From: Ralstonia sp. RRA
Lineage (GTDB): Bacteria > Pseudomonadota > Gammaproteobacteria > Burkholderiales > Burkholderiaceae
Direction of reading: 5' to 3'
DNA: 64,000 nt
NCBI RefSeq assembly: GCF_037023145.1
Contig: NZ_CP146091.1
Location: 2,790,001-2,854,000, forward strand
The translations under genes and the position numbers were made by a program. Below the pieces are notes generated by a model. The model had not been told where the DNA came from, did not search any database, and saw only the letters and a program-made list of their open reading frames with translations. This document shows, one piece after another, positions 9,591 through 18,708 of the stretch (the stretch's first letter is position 1; each line of letters opens with the position of its first letter).

Positions 9591-11009
9591 ATGAACCACC
9601 CCGCTCCCCCTTCCCAGTTGATCCGCAAACCGATTCCGCACGTCATGCTCGACGCGCTGCGCGCCCGTTTCGGGGATCGCCTCTCCACCGCCGAAGCCGT
9701 GCGCGCCCACCACGGCCGCGACGAATCCGCCTACGACCCGATGCTGCCCGACGCCGTCGTCTTCGCGCAGACCACCGAGGACGTCGCCGCCGTCGCCAAG
9801 CTGTGCTTCGAGCACGAAATTCCGCTGATCCCGTACGGCGCAGGCTCGTCGCTCGAAGGGCACCTTCTGGCCGTGGCCGGCGGCGTGAGCCTCGATCTCT
9901 CGCAGATGAACCACGTGCTGTCCGTCCACCCGGAAGACCTGACGGTGACGGTCGAGCCAGGCGTCACGCGCAAGCAGCTCAATACCGAAATCCGCGACAC
10001 GGGCTTGTTCTTCCCGATCGACCCGGGTGCGGATGCGTCCATTGGCGGCATGTGCGCGACGCGCGCGTCCGGCACCAACGCCGTGCGCTACGGCACGATG
10101 CGCGAGAACGTGCTGAACCTGACGGTGGTCACCGCCGACGGCCGCATCATCAAGACGGCCAACCGCGCACGCAAATCGTCGGCGGGCTACGACCTGACGC
10201 GCCTGTTCATCGGCAGCGAGGGGACGCTGGGCATCATCACCGAGATCACGCTGAAGCTGTATCCGCAGCCGGAGGCCGTGTCCGCCGCCGTATGCGCGTT
10301 CCCGAGCATGGGCGATGCGGTGTCCGCCGTGATCGACACCATCCAGATGGGCGTGCCGATTGCGCGCGTGGAGTTTGTCGACGCACTGGCCATCCGCGCG
10401 ATCAACCAGTACGACAAGCTCACGCTGCCCGAAATGCCGACGCTGTTCTTCGAGTTCCACGGCTCGGAGCACGGCGTGCAGGAACAGGCCGAGACCGTCC
10501 AGCAGATCGCCGCCGAGCACAAAGGCCAAGGCTTCGAATGGGCCACGCGCCCCGAAGACCGCAGCCGCCTGTGGAACGCCCGCCACAACGCATTCTTCGC
10601 CTTTCTGCAACTCAAGCCCGGTTGCCGCGCGGTCACGACCGATGTGTGCGTGCCGATCTCGCGCCTGGCGGATTGCGTGGTCGAGACCGAGAAAGACCTG
10701 CTCGCCAGCCCGTTCAAACTGCCCGCCCCCATCGTCGGCCACGTGGGCGACGGCAACTTCCACGTCTGCCTGCTGATCGACCCCGACAAGCCGGAGGAAC
10801 GGGACGAGGCCGAGCACATCAACCAGCGCATCGTCGCGCGTGCGATTGCCATGGACGGCACCTGCACCGGCGAGCACGGCGTCGGCCTGCACAAGATGGG
10901 CTCGCTCATCGCCGAGCACGGCAACGATGCGATCGACCTGATGCGCAGCATCAAGCAGGCGCTGGATCCGAAGCACATCCTGAACCCCGGCAAGATCTTC
11001 CACCTGTAA
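9591..11009 (+). CDS. FAD-linked D-2-hydroxyacid (D-lactate type) dehydrogenase
   Basis: A 472-residue flavoprotein of the FAD_binding_4 / FAD-oxidase C family. The FAD site PYGAGSSLEGH lies near residue 82. The metal/substrate motifs HVGDGNFHVCLL and GTCTGEHGVGLHK are in the C-terminal half. This family covers D-lactate dehydrogenase (cytochrome) and GlcD-like enzymes that oxidise 2-hydroxyacids to 2-ketoacids and pass electrons to the respiratory chain. It is a different protein from the true GlcD encoded 1 kb downstream. D-lactate is a good guess because it needs no GlcE/GlcF partner, but the substrate is inferred. Confidence 0.85.
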   Translation: MNHPAPPSQLIRKPIPHVMLDALRARFGDRLSTAEAVRAHHGRDESAYDPMLPDAVVFAQTTEDVAAVAKLCFEHEIPLIPYGAGSSLEGHLLAVAGGVSLDLSQMNHVLSVHPEDLTVTVEPGVTRKQLNTEIRDTGLFFPIDPGADASIGGMCATRASGTNAVRYGTMRENVLNLTVVTADGRIIKTANRARKSSAGYDLTRLFIGSEGTLGIITEITLKLYPQPEAVSAAVCAFPSMGDAVSAVIDTIQMGVPIARVEFVDALAIRAINQYDKLTLPEMPTLFFEFHGSEHGVQEQAETVQQIAAEHKGQGFEWATRPEDRSRLWNARHNAFFAFLQLKPGCRAVTTDVCVPISRLADCVVETEKDLLASPFKLPAPIVGHVGDGNFHVCLLIDPDKPEERDEAEHINQRIVARAIAMDGTCTGEHGVGLHKMGSLIAEHGNDAIDLMRSIKQALDPKHILNPGKIFHL

Positions 11010-11023
11010 GCGACAGACTCCGC

Positions 11024-11914
11024 ATGTCCTCCGTCTTCAAGCGCGTTCCTCCGCTGCATCTGCTGATTGCCTTTGAGGCGGGGGCACGCCATGCGAGCTT
11101 TGCGCGGGCGGCCGAAGAGTTGTCGGTTACGCCCAGCGCGGTGTCCCACCGCATCAAGAACCTTGAGGAGCTGTGGGGCGAAGACCTGTTCGTGCGCACC
11201 GGCACGGCGCTGCGGCTCACCGCTGCCGGCACGCGCTACCTGCGCAGCGTGCAAGACGCGCTCAAGAGCCTGCACGAACTGGCGCGGCCCGAATTCAGCA
11301 AGCAGCGCGCGCGGCTGCGCGTGGCGATTCCGCCCACTTTCGGGCGCCAGCACCTGGTGCCGCGCATCCCCGAGTTCAACGCGCTGTACCCGCACATCGA
11401 CGTCGAGCTGCATCTCTCCATCCCGTTCCTCGATGTGAAGGCCGAGGATACGGACGTCGAAATCCGCTACGGCACCGGCCGCTATCCGGACCTGAAGACG
11501 ACGCTGCTGCTCAACGAGCCGGTCTTCCCAGCGTGCGGGCGCGGCTACTTCGAGCAGATCAGCGGCAACACCATCACCGAAGCCTCGCAACTGCTGAACC
11601 TCACGCTGCTGCGCAGCCCGCTGGAGCCGTGGCGCCCGTGGTTCGAGGCGGCGGGGCTCGATGCGCCGGAGCCTGCCACCGGCTCGCTCTTCAACGACAT
11701 CGGCCTGATGCTCGAAGCCGTAGCGTCGAACCAGGGCGTGGCACTGGTGCGGCAGGCCATGGCGCGCAACTGGCTGGCCTCGGGGCAGATCGTGCGGTTG
11801 CTGGACATCGAATCGACGTCGCCACATGCTTATTACATCGTCCAGCGCGAGCAGGCGCCGATGAAGCCCGAGGCGCAGCATTTCGTAGACTGGCTGCTTG
11901 GGCTGGATTGGTAA
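11024..11914 (+). CDS. LysR-family regulator, GcvA-like
   Basis: A 296-residue LysR protein. Its HTH near residues 5–60 (FEAGARHASFARAAEELSVTPSAVS in outline) and 'LFVRTG…LRLTAAG' are of the GcvA/AmpR type, followed by a LysR substrate domain. ATG 11024 lies 14 nt after the stop of the hydroxyacid dehydrogenase gene, in the same direction, so the two are probably cotranscribed. The position suggests it controls this gene or the glcDEF block that follows; the ligand is unknown. Confidence 0.9.
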   Translation: MSSVFKRVPPLHLLIAFEAGARHASFARAAEELSVTPSAVSHRIKNLEELWGEDLFVRTGTALRLTAAGTRYLRSVQDALKSLHELARPEFSKQRARLRVAIPPTFGRQHLVPRIPEFNALYPHIDVELHLSIPFLDVKAEDTDVEIRYGTGRYPDLKTTLLLNEPVFPACGRGYFEQISGNTITEASQLLNLTLLRSPLEPWRPWFEAAGLDAPEPATGSLFNDIGLMLEAVASNQGVALVRQAMARNWLASGQIVRLLDIESTSPHAYYIVQREQAPMKPEAQHFVDWLLGLDW

Positions 11915-12075
11915 CCGAGCCCCACCTTGCTGCACCGCGATGAACCGGATTGGCCGTTTGCGCGAGCCAAATTCATCGCCGCAAAAGTCCTTAACACGCC
12001 GCGCGGCGCGGCGGCCGGGCTATAGTGCCTCCCACCCCGGCCCCAGCGTCCGGTGATCACAATGAGAGACACGCC

Positions 12076-13569
12076 ATGAACGCGCCGCTGCCCTCCTCCA
12101 CCCGAGACCTGTCTGCCCTGCAGGCCGAGTTGACCGCCGCGCTGTCGCAGATCGTTCCCGACGACGCCCTGCTCTGGGAGCGCGAAGACACCACCCCGTA
12201 TGAATGCGACGGCCTCGCCGCCTACCGGCAGGTACCGCTCGCCGTGGTGCTGCCAGACACCGAGGCGCAGGTCGTCGAAATCCTGCGCGTGTGTCATCGC
12301 ATGGGCGTGCCCGTGGTGCCGCGCGGCGCGGGGACGAGCCTGTCGGGTGGCGCGATGCCCACGCCGGGCGGGCTGGTGCTGTCGCTGGCCAAGTTCAAGC
12401 GCATCCTCAAGGTCGATGCCTACACGCGCACGGCCGTTGTGCAGCCGGGCGTGCGCAACCTCGCCATTTCGGAAGCGGCCAATCCGCATGGGCTGTACTA
12501 CGCGCCCGATCCGTCATCGCAGATCGCCTGCACCATCGGCGGCAACGTGAACGAGAACTCCGGCGGCGTGCACTGCCTCAAGTACGGCCTGACCGTGCAC
12601 AACGTGCTGCGCGTGCGGGCGGTGATGATGGACGGCGAGGTCGTCGAATTCGGTAGCGAGGCGCCCGACGCGCCGGGCCTGGACCTACTCGCCATCGTGA
12701 TCGGCTCCGAAGGCATGCTGGCCGTGGTGACGGAAGTGACCGTGCGCCTGATCCCCAAGCCGCAACTCGCGCAGGTGATCATGGCCAGCTTTGACGACGT
12801 GGAAGCCGGCGGCAACGCCGTGGCCGACGTGATTGCCGCGGGCATCATCCCAGCCGGGCTGGAGATGATGGACAAGCCCGCCACGGCGGCGGTGGAAGAA
12901 TTCGTCTGCGCCGGCTACGACCTGGACGCCGCCGCCATCCTGCTGTGCGAATCCGACGGCACGCCGGAAGAGGTGGCAGAAGAGATCGCGCGCATGAGCG
13001 AGGTGCTGCGCGCATCCGGTGCCACACGCATCCAGGTCTCGCAAAGCGAAGCCGAGCGCCTGAAGTTCTGGAGCGGGCGCAAGAACGCCTTCCCGGCTGC
13101 GGGCCGCATCTCGCCCGACTACTACTGCATGGACGGCACCATCCCGCGCAAGCATATCGGCACGCTGCTGCGGCGCATCCAGGAGATGGAGCAGAAGTAC
13201 GCCCTGCGCTGCATCAACGTGTTCCACGCGGGCGACGGCAACATGCATCCGCTCATCCTCTTCAACGGCGAAGACCAGGACGAGTGGCACCGCGCTGAAC
13301 TGTTCGGCTCGGACATCCTGGAAACGTGCGTGGAGCTGGGCGGCACCGTCACTGGCGAACACGGCGTGGGCGTCGAGAAACTCAGCTCGATGTGCGTGCA
13401 GTTTTCCACCGAGGAGCGCGACGCCTTCCTGCGCGTGAAGGCCGCCTTCGACCCGGCGCGTCTGCTGAACCCCGACAAGGCCATCCCCACGCTCGCGCGC
13501 TGCGCCGAATACGGCAAGCTGCACGTGCGCAACGGCCTGCTGCCGCACCCGGACCTGCCGCGCTTCTGA
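12076..13569 (+). CDS. glcD: Glycolate oxidase FAD subunit GlcD
   Basis: A 497-residue GlcD, the FAD-linked catalytic subunit of glycolate oxidase (glycolate to glyoxylate). It shows PRGAGTSLSGGAMP for FAD, NENSGGVHCLKYG, NVFHAGDGNMHPLILF and GTVTGEHGVGVEK, the last two forming the metal-binding core. Length matches E. coli GlcD (499). ATG 12076 is preceded by GAGAG. GlcD needs GlcE and GlcF, both encoded just downstream but separated from it by an ion channel gene. Confidence 0.95.
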   Translation: MNAPLPSSTRDLSALQAELTAALSQIVPDDALLWEREDTTPYECDGLAAYRQVPLAVVLPDTEAQVVEILRVCHRMGVPVVPRGAGTSLSGGAMPTPGGLVLSLAKFKRILKVDAYTRTAVVQPGVRNLAISEAANPHGLYYAPDPSSQIACTIGGNVNENSGGVHCLKYGLTVHNVLRVRAVMMDGEVVEFGSEAPDAPGLDLLAIVIGSEGMLAVVTEVTVRLIPKPQLAQVIMASFDDVEAGGNAVADVIAAGIIPAGLEMMDKPATAAVEEFVCAGYDLDAAAILLCESDGTPEEVAEEIARMSEVLRASGATRIQVSQSEAERLKFWSGRKNAFPAAGRISPDYYCMDGTIPRKHIGTLLRRIQEMEQKYALRCINVFHAGDGNMHPLILFNGEDQDEWHRAELFGSDILETCVELGGTVTGEHGVGVEKLSSMCVQFSTEERDAFLRVKAAFDPARLLNPDKAIPTLARCAEYGKLHVRNGLLPHPDLPRF

Positions 13570-13587
13570 GCCCGCCCTGAGCTTCCC

Positions 13588-14508
13588 ATGAGCCAGAACC
13601 CATCCCGCACCGACCGCTACCGCTGGCACGCCCATAACGCGCGCCTGGGCGAACACCTCGGCAAACCCGAAGACGACGGGTGGCGCCGACGCTGGTACAT
13701 CATCATCTTCGAGGCCGAGACCCGCGCCGGCCGCCGGTTCGACGAAATCCTGCTGCTCGCCATCGTCGCTAGCGTGGCGGTGGTGATGCTCGACAGCCTG
13801 CCCAGCGTCCATGACCGGGCCGGCGCTTTGTTCACGGTGCTCGAATGGCTGTTCACGCTGCTGTTCACGGCGGAATACGCCATGCGCATCCTCGTCGTTC
13901 GCAAGCCTTTGCGTTACGTGCTGAGCTTCTATGGCGTCATCGACTTCGTGTCGATTCTGCCAACGTGGCTGGCCGTCTTTGCGCCCGAAATGGCGTATCT
14001 GGTGGACGTGCGCCTGCTGCGGCTGCTGCGCGTGTTCCGGGTGCTCAAGCTCACCATCTACTTTGAAGAAGCGCAGGTGCTGTTGCGCGCGCTGGTCAAT
14101 GCGCGGCGCAAGATCTTCGTGTTCCTGGGCACGGTGTTCATCATCACCATCATCCTCGGCACGGTGATGTACGTGGTGGAAGGCCCGCAGCATGGCTTCA
14201 CCAGCATCCCGGTCAGCATGTACTGGGCGGTCGTCACGCTCACCACCACGGGATTTGGGGACTTGGTACCGCGCACGCCACTGGGCCAGTTCATCACCTC
14301 GCTCACCATCCTGCTCGGCTACAGCATCATCGCGTTCCCCACCGGCATCATCGGTGCGGAACTGGTGAACACCATGCGCGAGCGCTCGCCCAAGACACGC
14401 ATCTGCACGCACTGCGCCACCGAAGGCCACGACGCCGACGCCGTGTTCTGCAAGCGCTGCGCAACCAAGCTGCCGCCCCTTTCCACGGAAACCGCGCGCA
14501 GCCAGTGA
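13588..14508 (+). CDS. Voltage-gated potassium channel with C-terminal zinc ribbon
   Basis: A 306-residue six-helix channel. A hydrophobic S1 starts near residue 48, and an Arg-rich S4-like segment reads RLLRLLRVFRVLKL. The pore motif is TLTTTGFGD, followed by LVPRT. After the last helix the cytosolic tail carries CTHC…CKRC, two CXXC pairs that should bind zinc. The gene lies 18 nt after glcD and 23 nt before glcE, inside the glycolate oxidase cluster and on the same strand, so it is probably cotranscribed. K+ selectivity is inferred from the filter, which is TGFG and not the commoner VGYG. Confidence 0.88.
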   Translation: MSQNPSRTDRYRWHAHNARLGEHLGKPEDDGWRRRWYIIIFEAETRAGRRFDEILLLAIVASVAVVMLDSLPSVHDRAGALFTVLEWLFTLLFTAEYAMRILVVRKPLRYVLSFYGVIDFVSILPTWLAVFAPEMAYLVDVRLLRLLRVFRVLKLTIYFEEAQVLLRALVNARRKIFVFLGTVFIITIILGTVMYVVEGPQHGFTSIPVSMYWAVVTLTTTGFGDLVPRTPLGQFITSLTILLGYSIIAFPTGIIGAELVNTMRERSPKTRICTHCATEGHDADAVFCKRCATKLPPLSTETARSQ

Positions 14509-14531
14509 GCTGCAGCCTCTGAACGTTCGAC

Positions 14532-15665
14532 ATGCCCACCACGCCTGACACCGCCCTCACGCCCACACTCGCGCGCTTTCGCGACGCCATTGCGCAAGCC
14601 GCAAGCAGCCGCACGCCGCTGACCCTGCGCGGCGGCGGCACGAAGGATTTCTACGGCCGCGCCCCGGTTGCCAACGCCACCGTGCTCGACACGCGCGAGT
14701 GGTCCGGCATCGTCGACTACGACTGCGCAGAGCTGGTGATTACCGCACGCAGCGGCACGCCCCTCGTCGAGATCGAAGCCGCACTGGCCGAGCACAAGCA
14801 GATGCTGGCGTTCGAGCCGCCGCACTTTGCTGCAGACGGCAAGCTGGCCACCGTGGGCGGCGCGTTTGCATCCGGCCTATCCGGCCCGCGACGGCAATCG
14901 GTGGGGGCACTGCGCGACTTCGTGCTCGGCGCCGTGGTGATGGATGGCCGTGGCGACATGCTCAACTTCGGCGGCCAGGTGATGAAGAACGTCGCCGGCT
15001 ACGACGTCTCGCGTCTGATGGCCGGAGCACTCGGCACGCTGGGCCTGATCGTGCAGGTGTCGTTGAAGGTACTGCCGATGCCGTTCTGCGATGCCACGCT
15101 GCGCTTCGCGATGCCGCAAGCCGAAGCCATCGACACGCTCAACCGCTGGGGCGGCCAGCCGCTGCCGATTGCGGCGTCGGCGTGGATCGACGGTGCCCTG
15201 TGGGTGCGCCTGTGCGGCGCCGATGCAGCGGTGCGCGCCGCCATCGCCAAGCTCGGCGGCGAGCGTGTCGACGATGCGCAAGCCGCCGCATTCTGGCGCG
15301 ACCTGCGTGAGCAATCCCATGCGTTCTTCGCGCGCGCCCTGCAAGGCAGCCTGCCGCTGTGGCGCATTGCGCTGCCACCGGCCACGCCGCCGCTGGCACT
15401 CGGCCATGCGTCGGCGGATGAACAACTCGTCGAATGGGGTGGTGGCCAGCGCTGGTGGATCGACACCGCCAACACGCCTGCCGACACCATCCGCGATGCC
15501 GCCCGCAAGGCCGGCGGCCACGCCACACTGTTCCGCAACGGCGACCGCACCAGCACCATCTTCATGCCGGTCGCCGCGCCGCTGATGGCCGTACACAAAC
15601 GCCTGAAGGACAGCTTCGACCCACACGGCATCTTCAACCCCGGCCGCTTGTACGCAGATTTCTAA
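14532..15665 (+). CDS. glcE: Glycolate oxidase subunit GlcE
   Basis: A 377-residue FAD-binding subunit of glycolate oxidase, related to GlcD but shorter (E. coli GlcE is 350). The N-terminal PCMH-type FAD domain contains LRGGGTKDFYGR and the later GGAFASGLSGPRR. The C-terminus ends with the family's HGIFNPGRLY. It sits 12 nt before glcF. Identity is supported by both sequence and position. Confidence 0.95.
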   Translation: MPTTPDTALTPTLARFRDAIAQAASSRTPLTLRGGGTKDFYGRAPVANATVLDTREWSGIVDYDCAELVITARSGTPLVEIEAALAEHKQMLAFEPPHFAADGKLATVGGAFASGLSGPRRQSVGALRDFVLGAVVMDGRGDMLNFGGQVMKNVAGYDVSRLMAGALGTLGLIVQVSLKVLPMPFCDATLRFAMPQAEAIDTLNRWGGQPLPIAASAWIDGALWVRLCGADAAVRAAIAKLGGERVDDAQAAAFWRDLREQSHAFFARALQGSLPLWRIALPPATPPLALGHASADEQLVEWGGGQRWWIDTANTPADTIRDAARKAGGHATLFRNGDRTSTIFMPVAAPLMAVHKRLKDSFDPHGIFNPGRLYADF

Positions 15666-15677
15666 AGCACGCTCATC

Positions 15678-16922
15678 ATGCAAATCACGCTCGCGGCGTT
15701 CCTGCGCAACACCCCTGACGGCGAAGAAGCTCAAAGCATCGTGCAGAAGTGCGTGCACTGCGGCTTCTGCACGGCCACCTGCCCGACCTACCAACTGCTC
15801 GGCGACGAGCTGGATGGCCCACGCGGGCGCATCTACCTGATGAAGCAGGTGCTGGAAGGCCAGCCCGCCGGCCAAGCCACGCGCCTGCACCTGGACCGCT
15901 GCCTGACCTGCCGCAACTGCGAATCGACGTGTCCGTCCGGCGTGACGTACGGCCGCCTGGTGGAGATCGGCCGCAAGATCGTCGATGACCAGCTTGATGC
16001 GCGTGGCGAATCGCGCCCCTTAGGCGAGCGCGCTGTGCGCTGGGTGTTGCGCGAGAGCCTGACGCGGCCCGCACTGTTCGGCCCCGCGCTCAAGCTGGGG
16101 CAGGCAGTGCGTCCGCTGCTGCCGCAAGTGCTGCGCAACAAAGTCCCGGCCAAACAGCCGCAAGCCGGTGTGCGGCCAATCGCCACACATGCACGCAAGA
16201 TGCTGCTGCTCGAAGGCTGCGTGCAGCCCGCCATGTCGCCCAACATCAATGCGGCCACGGCACGCGTGTTCGACAAGCTGGGCGTGCAGCTCATCAGCGC
16301 AGACCGGGCCGGCTGCTGCGGCGCCATCCGCTATCACATGAACGACCACGTGGGCGGCCTCGGCAACATGCGCGCCAACATTGATGCGTGGTGGCCGCAT
16401 ATCGAAGCCGGCGCCCAAGCCATCGTCATGACGGCCTCGGGCTGCGGCGCGATGGTCAAAGAGTACGGCCACCTGTTGCGCGACGACCCCGTCTATGCAG
16501 AGCGCGCGGCGCGCGTGTCCGCCATGACGCGCGACCTTTGCGAAGTGCTGCCCGCTTTCTCCGATGCGCTGCTGCAGAAGGCGAAGCCCGAAGCGCAACG
16601 CCCGCGCGTGGCGTGGCACCCGCCGTGCACGCTGCAACACGGGCAGCAGATTCGCGGTGCGGTGGAAACGCTGCTCGGCTCGCTGGGCGTGGACGTCAAG
16701 CTCTGCGCCGACAGCCACCTGTGCTGCGGCTCGGCGGGCACGTATTCGGTGCTGCAACCCGAGCTGGCCTACCGCCTGCGCGACGACAAGCTCGCCAAGC
16801 TGCAAGCCATGCGGCCCGAGCGCATCGTCACCGCCAACATTGGCTGCGTCACGCATCTGCAGAGCGGCACGGATACGCCGGTCGAGCACTGGATCGAGCT
16901 GGTGGACCGGATGCTGGCCTGA
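15678..16922 (+). CDS. glcF: Glycolate oxidase iron-sulfur subunit GlcF
   Basis: A 414-residue ferredoxin-like subunit with two [4Fe-4S] sites, Cys25/28/31/35 (CVHCGFCTATCP) and Cys75/78/81/85 (CLTCRNCESTCP). Two CCG-type domains follow (AGCCGAIRYH and HLCCGSAGTY), as in heterodisulfide-reductase-like proteins. It passes electrons from the GlcD/GlcE flavins toward quinone. Length matches E. coli GlcF (407). The lrgA-like gene begins 52 nt later. Confidence 0.96.
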   Translation: MQITLAAFLRNTPDGEEAQSIVQKCVHCGFCTATCPTYQLLGDELDGPRGRIYLMKQVLEGQPAGQATRLHLDRCLTCRNCESTCPSGVTYGRLVEIGRKIVDDQLDARGESRPLGERAVRWVLRESLTRPALFGPALKLGQAVRPLLPQVLRNKVPAKQPQAGVRPIATHARKMLLLEGCVQPAMSPNINAATARVFDKLGVQLISADRAGCCGAIRYHMNDHVGGLGNMRANIDAWWPHIEAGAQAIVMTASGCGAMVKEYGHLLRDDPVYAERAARVSAMTRDLCEVLPAFSDALLQKAKPEAQRPRVAWHPPCTLQHGQQIRGAVETLLGSLGVDVKLCADSHLCCGSAGTYSVLQPELAYRLRDDKLAKLQAMRPERIVTANIGCVTHLQSGTDTPVEHWIELVDRMLA

Positions 16923-16974
16923 AACGTCGGCGCGTCGGTTTTATACTGCCCGCTTCGTTTTGCCCGGAGGCCCC

Positions 16975-17352
16975 ATGCTGCAAACCTTCGCGATCCTGTT
17001 GACGTTCCAGTCGATCGGAGAGCTGCTGACGTATTCGCTGCACCTGCCGGTGCCCGGCCCGGTGATCGGCATGGTGCTGCTGGTGATCTACCTGCTGGTG
17101 GACAAGGGCCGCGTGCTCGAAGTCATGCAGGGCACCGTCAGCGACTTGCTGCGGCACCTGACCATCCTGTTCGTGCCGGCCGGCGTGGGTGTGATAACGC
17201 AGCTGCATCGCATCGGGCAAGAATGGCTGCCGATCGTGGTGGCAACCGTCGTGTCGACGTGGTTGTCGATTGCCGCCGGGGCGCTCGTCACGCGCGCATT
17301 GATGCGCCGCATGGGTGACCACGGCGAGGCCAACGAGGAGCTTGCTCCATGA
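16975..17352 (+). CDS. lrgA: CidA/LrgA family membrane protein
   Basis: A 125-residue, four-helix membrane protein with the LrgA signature PVPGPVIGMVLL and LFVPAGVGVI. CGGAGG lies 4 nt before ATG 16975. It overlaps lrgB by 4 nt (ATGA), so the two are translated together. LrgA/CidA were first described as holin-like. Later work ties LrgAB-type proteins to small organic-acid transport (pyruvate in Bacillus; glycolate/glycerate for the plant LrgA–LrgB fusion PLGG1). Position right after glcDEF favours the transport role here. A TATACT at 16941–16946 could be a -10 element, so separate transcription is possible. Confidence 0.88.
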   Translation: MLQTFAILLTFQSIGELLTYSLHLPVPGPVIGMVLLVIYLLVDKGRVLEVMQGTVSDLLRHLTILFVPAGVGVITQLHRIGQEWLPIVVATVVSTWLSIAAGALVTRALMRRMGDHGEANEELAP

Positions 17353-18080
17353 ACGCGTTGACCCCCAACCTGCACCAGCTCTGGGTCTACCTGGCCGCCA
17401 GCCCGCTGCTGGGCCTGACCGCCACGCTGATCGCCTACCTGATCGGCGTGCGCCTGCACGAGCGCAGCGGCTTCAACCCGATGGTCAACCCACTGCTGAT
17501 TGCGGTGGTCATTCTGGGCACGCTCCTGACATTGACGGGCACGCCGTACAAAACCTACTTCGACGGCGCGCAGTTCGTGCACTTCCTGCTGGGGCCCGCC
17601 ACCGTGGCGCTGGCCGTGCCGCTGTTCCAGCAGTGGTCGAAGCTGCGTCGCCACGCGCTGCCGCTGATGTGCGGGCTACTCGCCGGGTCGGTCGTGGCAG
17701 TGGTGTCGGCGGTGGGCATCGCGTGGTTGCTGGGTGCGTCGCCGGAAACGCTGCGCTCGATGGCGCCGAAGTCCGTGACGATCCCGATCGCCATGGGCAT
17801 CTCGGAGAAGATCGGCGGCGCTCCGACGATCACGGCTGTGCTGGTGCTGATTACCGGCATCGTGGGCGCGACCACCACCACGCGGTTGCTGAACCTGCTG
17901 CGCATCCGCGAGTACAGCGTGCGCGGCTTTGCGACCGGCATTGCAGCGCACGGCATCGGTACAGCACGTGCGTTCCAGGTCAGTCCGGAAGCGGGTGCGT
18001 TCTCGGCGTTGGGCATGGGCTTGAACGGTGTGCTGACGGCGATACTCGTGCCGCTGCTGGCCGGTTGGATTCCGCATTAG
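17349..18080 (+). CDS. lrgB: LrgB family membrane protein
   Basis: A 243-residue, many-helix membrane protein. The LrgB core SVTIPIAMGISEKIGG and the downstream GFATGIAAHGIGTARAFQ are clear. Its start codon overlaps the lrgA stop. LrgB supplies most of the membrane domain in the LrgAB pair, and its plant counterpart PLGG1 exchanges glycolate for glycerate. With glycolate oxidase encoded directly upstream and no glcA-type permease in view, glycolate or lactate transport is the simplest reading; the substrate remains inferred. Confidence 0.9.
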   Translation: MNALTPNLHQLWVYLAASPLLGLTATLIAYLIGVRLHERSGFNPMVNPLLIAVVILGTLLTLTGTPYKTYFDGAQFVHFLLGPATVALAVPLFQQWSKLRRHALPLMCGLLAGSVVAVVSAVGIAWLLGASPETLRSMAPKSVTIPIAMGISEKIGGAPTITAVLVLITGIVGATTTTRLLNLLRIREYSVRGFATGIAAHGIGTARAFQVSPEAGAFSALGMGLNGVLTAILVPLLAGWIPH

Positions 18081-18148
18081 GCTTCCCCTTCTCTCCGCCC
18101 AACGTTCACTGCCTGGGCAATCTACACAACCTCACCCTCCCTCCTGAA

Positions 18149-18176
18149 GGCTCCTGACAGAACGCTGTCAGGAGCC
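18149..18176. terminator. Strong hairpin after lrgB
   Basis: A perfect 12-bp stem, GGCTCCTGACAG with CTGTCAGGAGCC, and an AACG loop. No T-run follows (it runs into C), so it may act as an mRNA 3'-end stabiliser or a weak terminator of the glc–lrg transcript. Confidence 0.5.
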
Positions 18177-18250
18177 CCCCGCCAGAATTCGCTTCACCTT
18201 AACGAGACAGGTTTCCCCCAACCACCTGCCTCACCAACTGGAGCGACATC

Positions 18251-18646
18251 ATGGCAAGCGTGATCAACTGGTTTGAAATCCCCGCCAACGACTTCCCGCG
18301 CGCGGTGAAGTTTTACGAGAACGTCTTCGACACCCAGCTCAAGCAGGAAGACATGGGCGACCTCACCATGGGCGTGTTCCCGGCGGGCGAGACGACCATC
18401 CACGGCGCGCTGGTCAAGGGCGAAGGCTTTGCCCCGTCCGACAAGGGCAGCGTGGTCTACCTGAACGCCCCCAACCTGGATGCCGTGCTCGAGCGCGTGA
18501 ACGGCAGCGGCGGCCAATGCGTGTTCGGCCCGATGACGCTGCCCGACCACATGGGCCGCATCGCCCACATCGTCGACACCGAAGGCAACCGCGTCGGCCT
18601 GCACGAGCCGGATGCCAAGACGCAGGCGTACCTACTGCAGCAGTAA
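18251..18646 (+). CDS. VOC family protein (glyoxalase/bleomycin-resistance fold)
   Basis: A 131-residue single VOC module starting with the usual NWFEIPANDFPRAVKFYENVF and ending with IVDTEGNRVGLHEP, the last strand that carries the metal ligand Glu in glyoxalase-like enzymes. Family members range from lactoylglutathione lyases to dioxygenases and antibiotic-binding proteins, so the substrate cannot be assigned. The cupin gene begins 62 nt downstream and may share its transcript. Confidence 0.85.
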   Translation: MASVINWFEIPANDFPRAVKFYENVFDTQLKQEDMGDLTMGVFPAGETTIHGALVKGEGFAPSDKGSVVYLNAPNLDAVLERVNGSGGQCVFGPMTLPDHMGRIAHIVDTEGNRVGLHEPDAKTQAYLLQQ

Positions 18647-18708
18647 GCGCCCCCCACAAAGGCCGGTGCACGGGTGCCGGCCTTCCCCACGCGACAGAGA
18701 AGAACATC

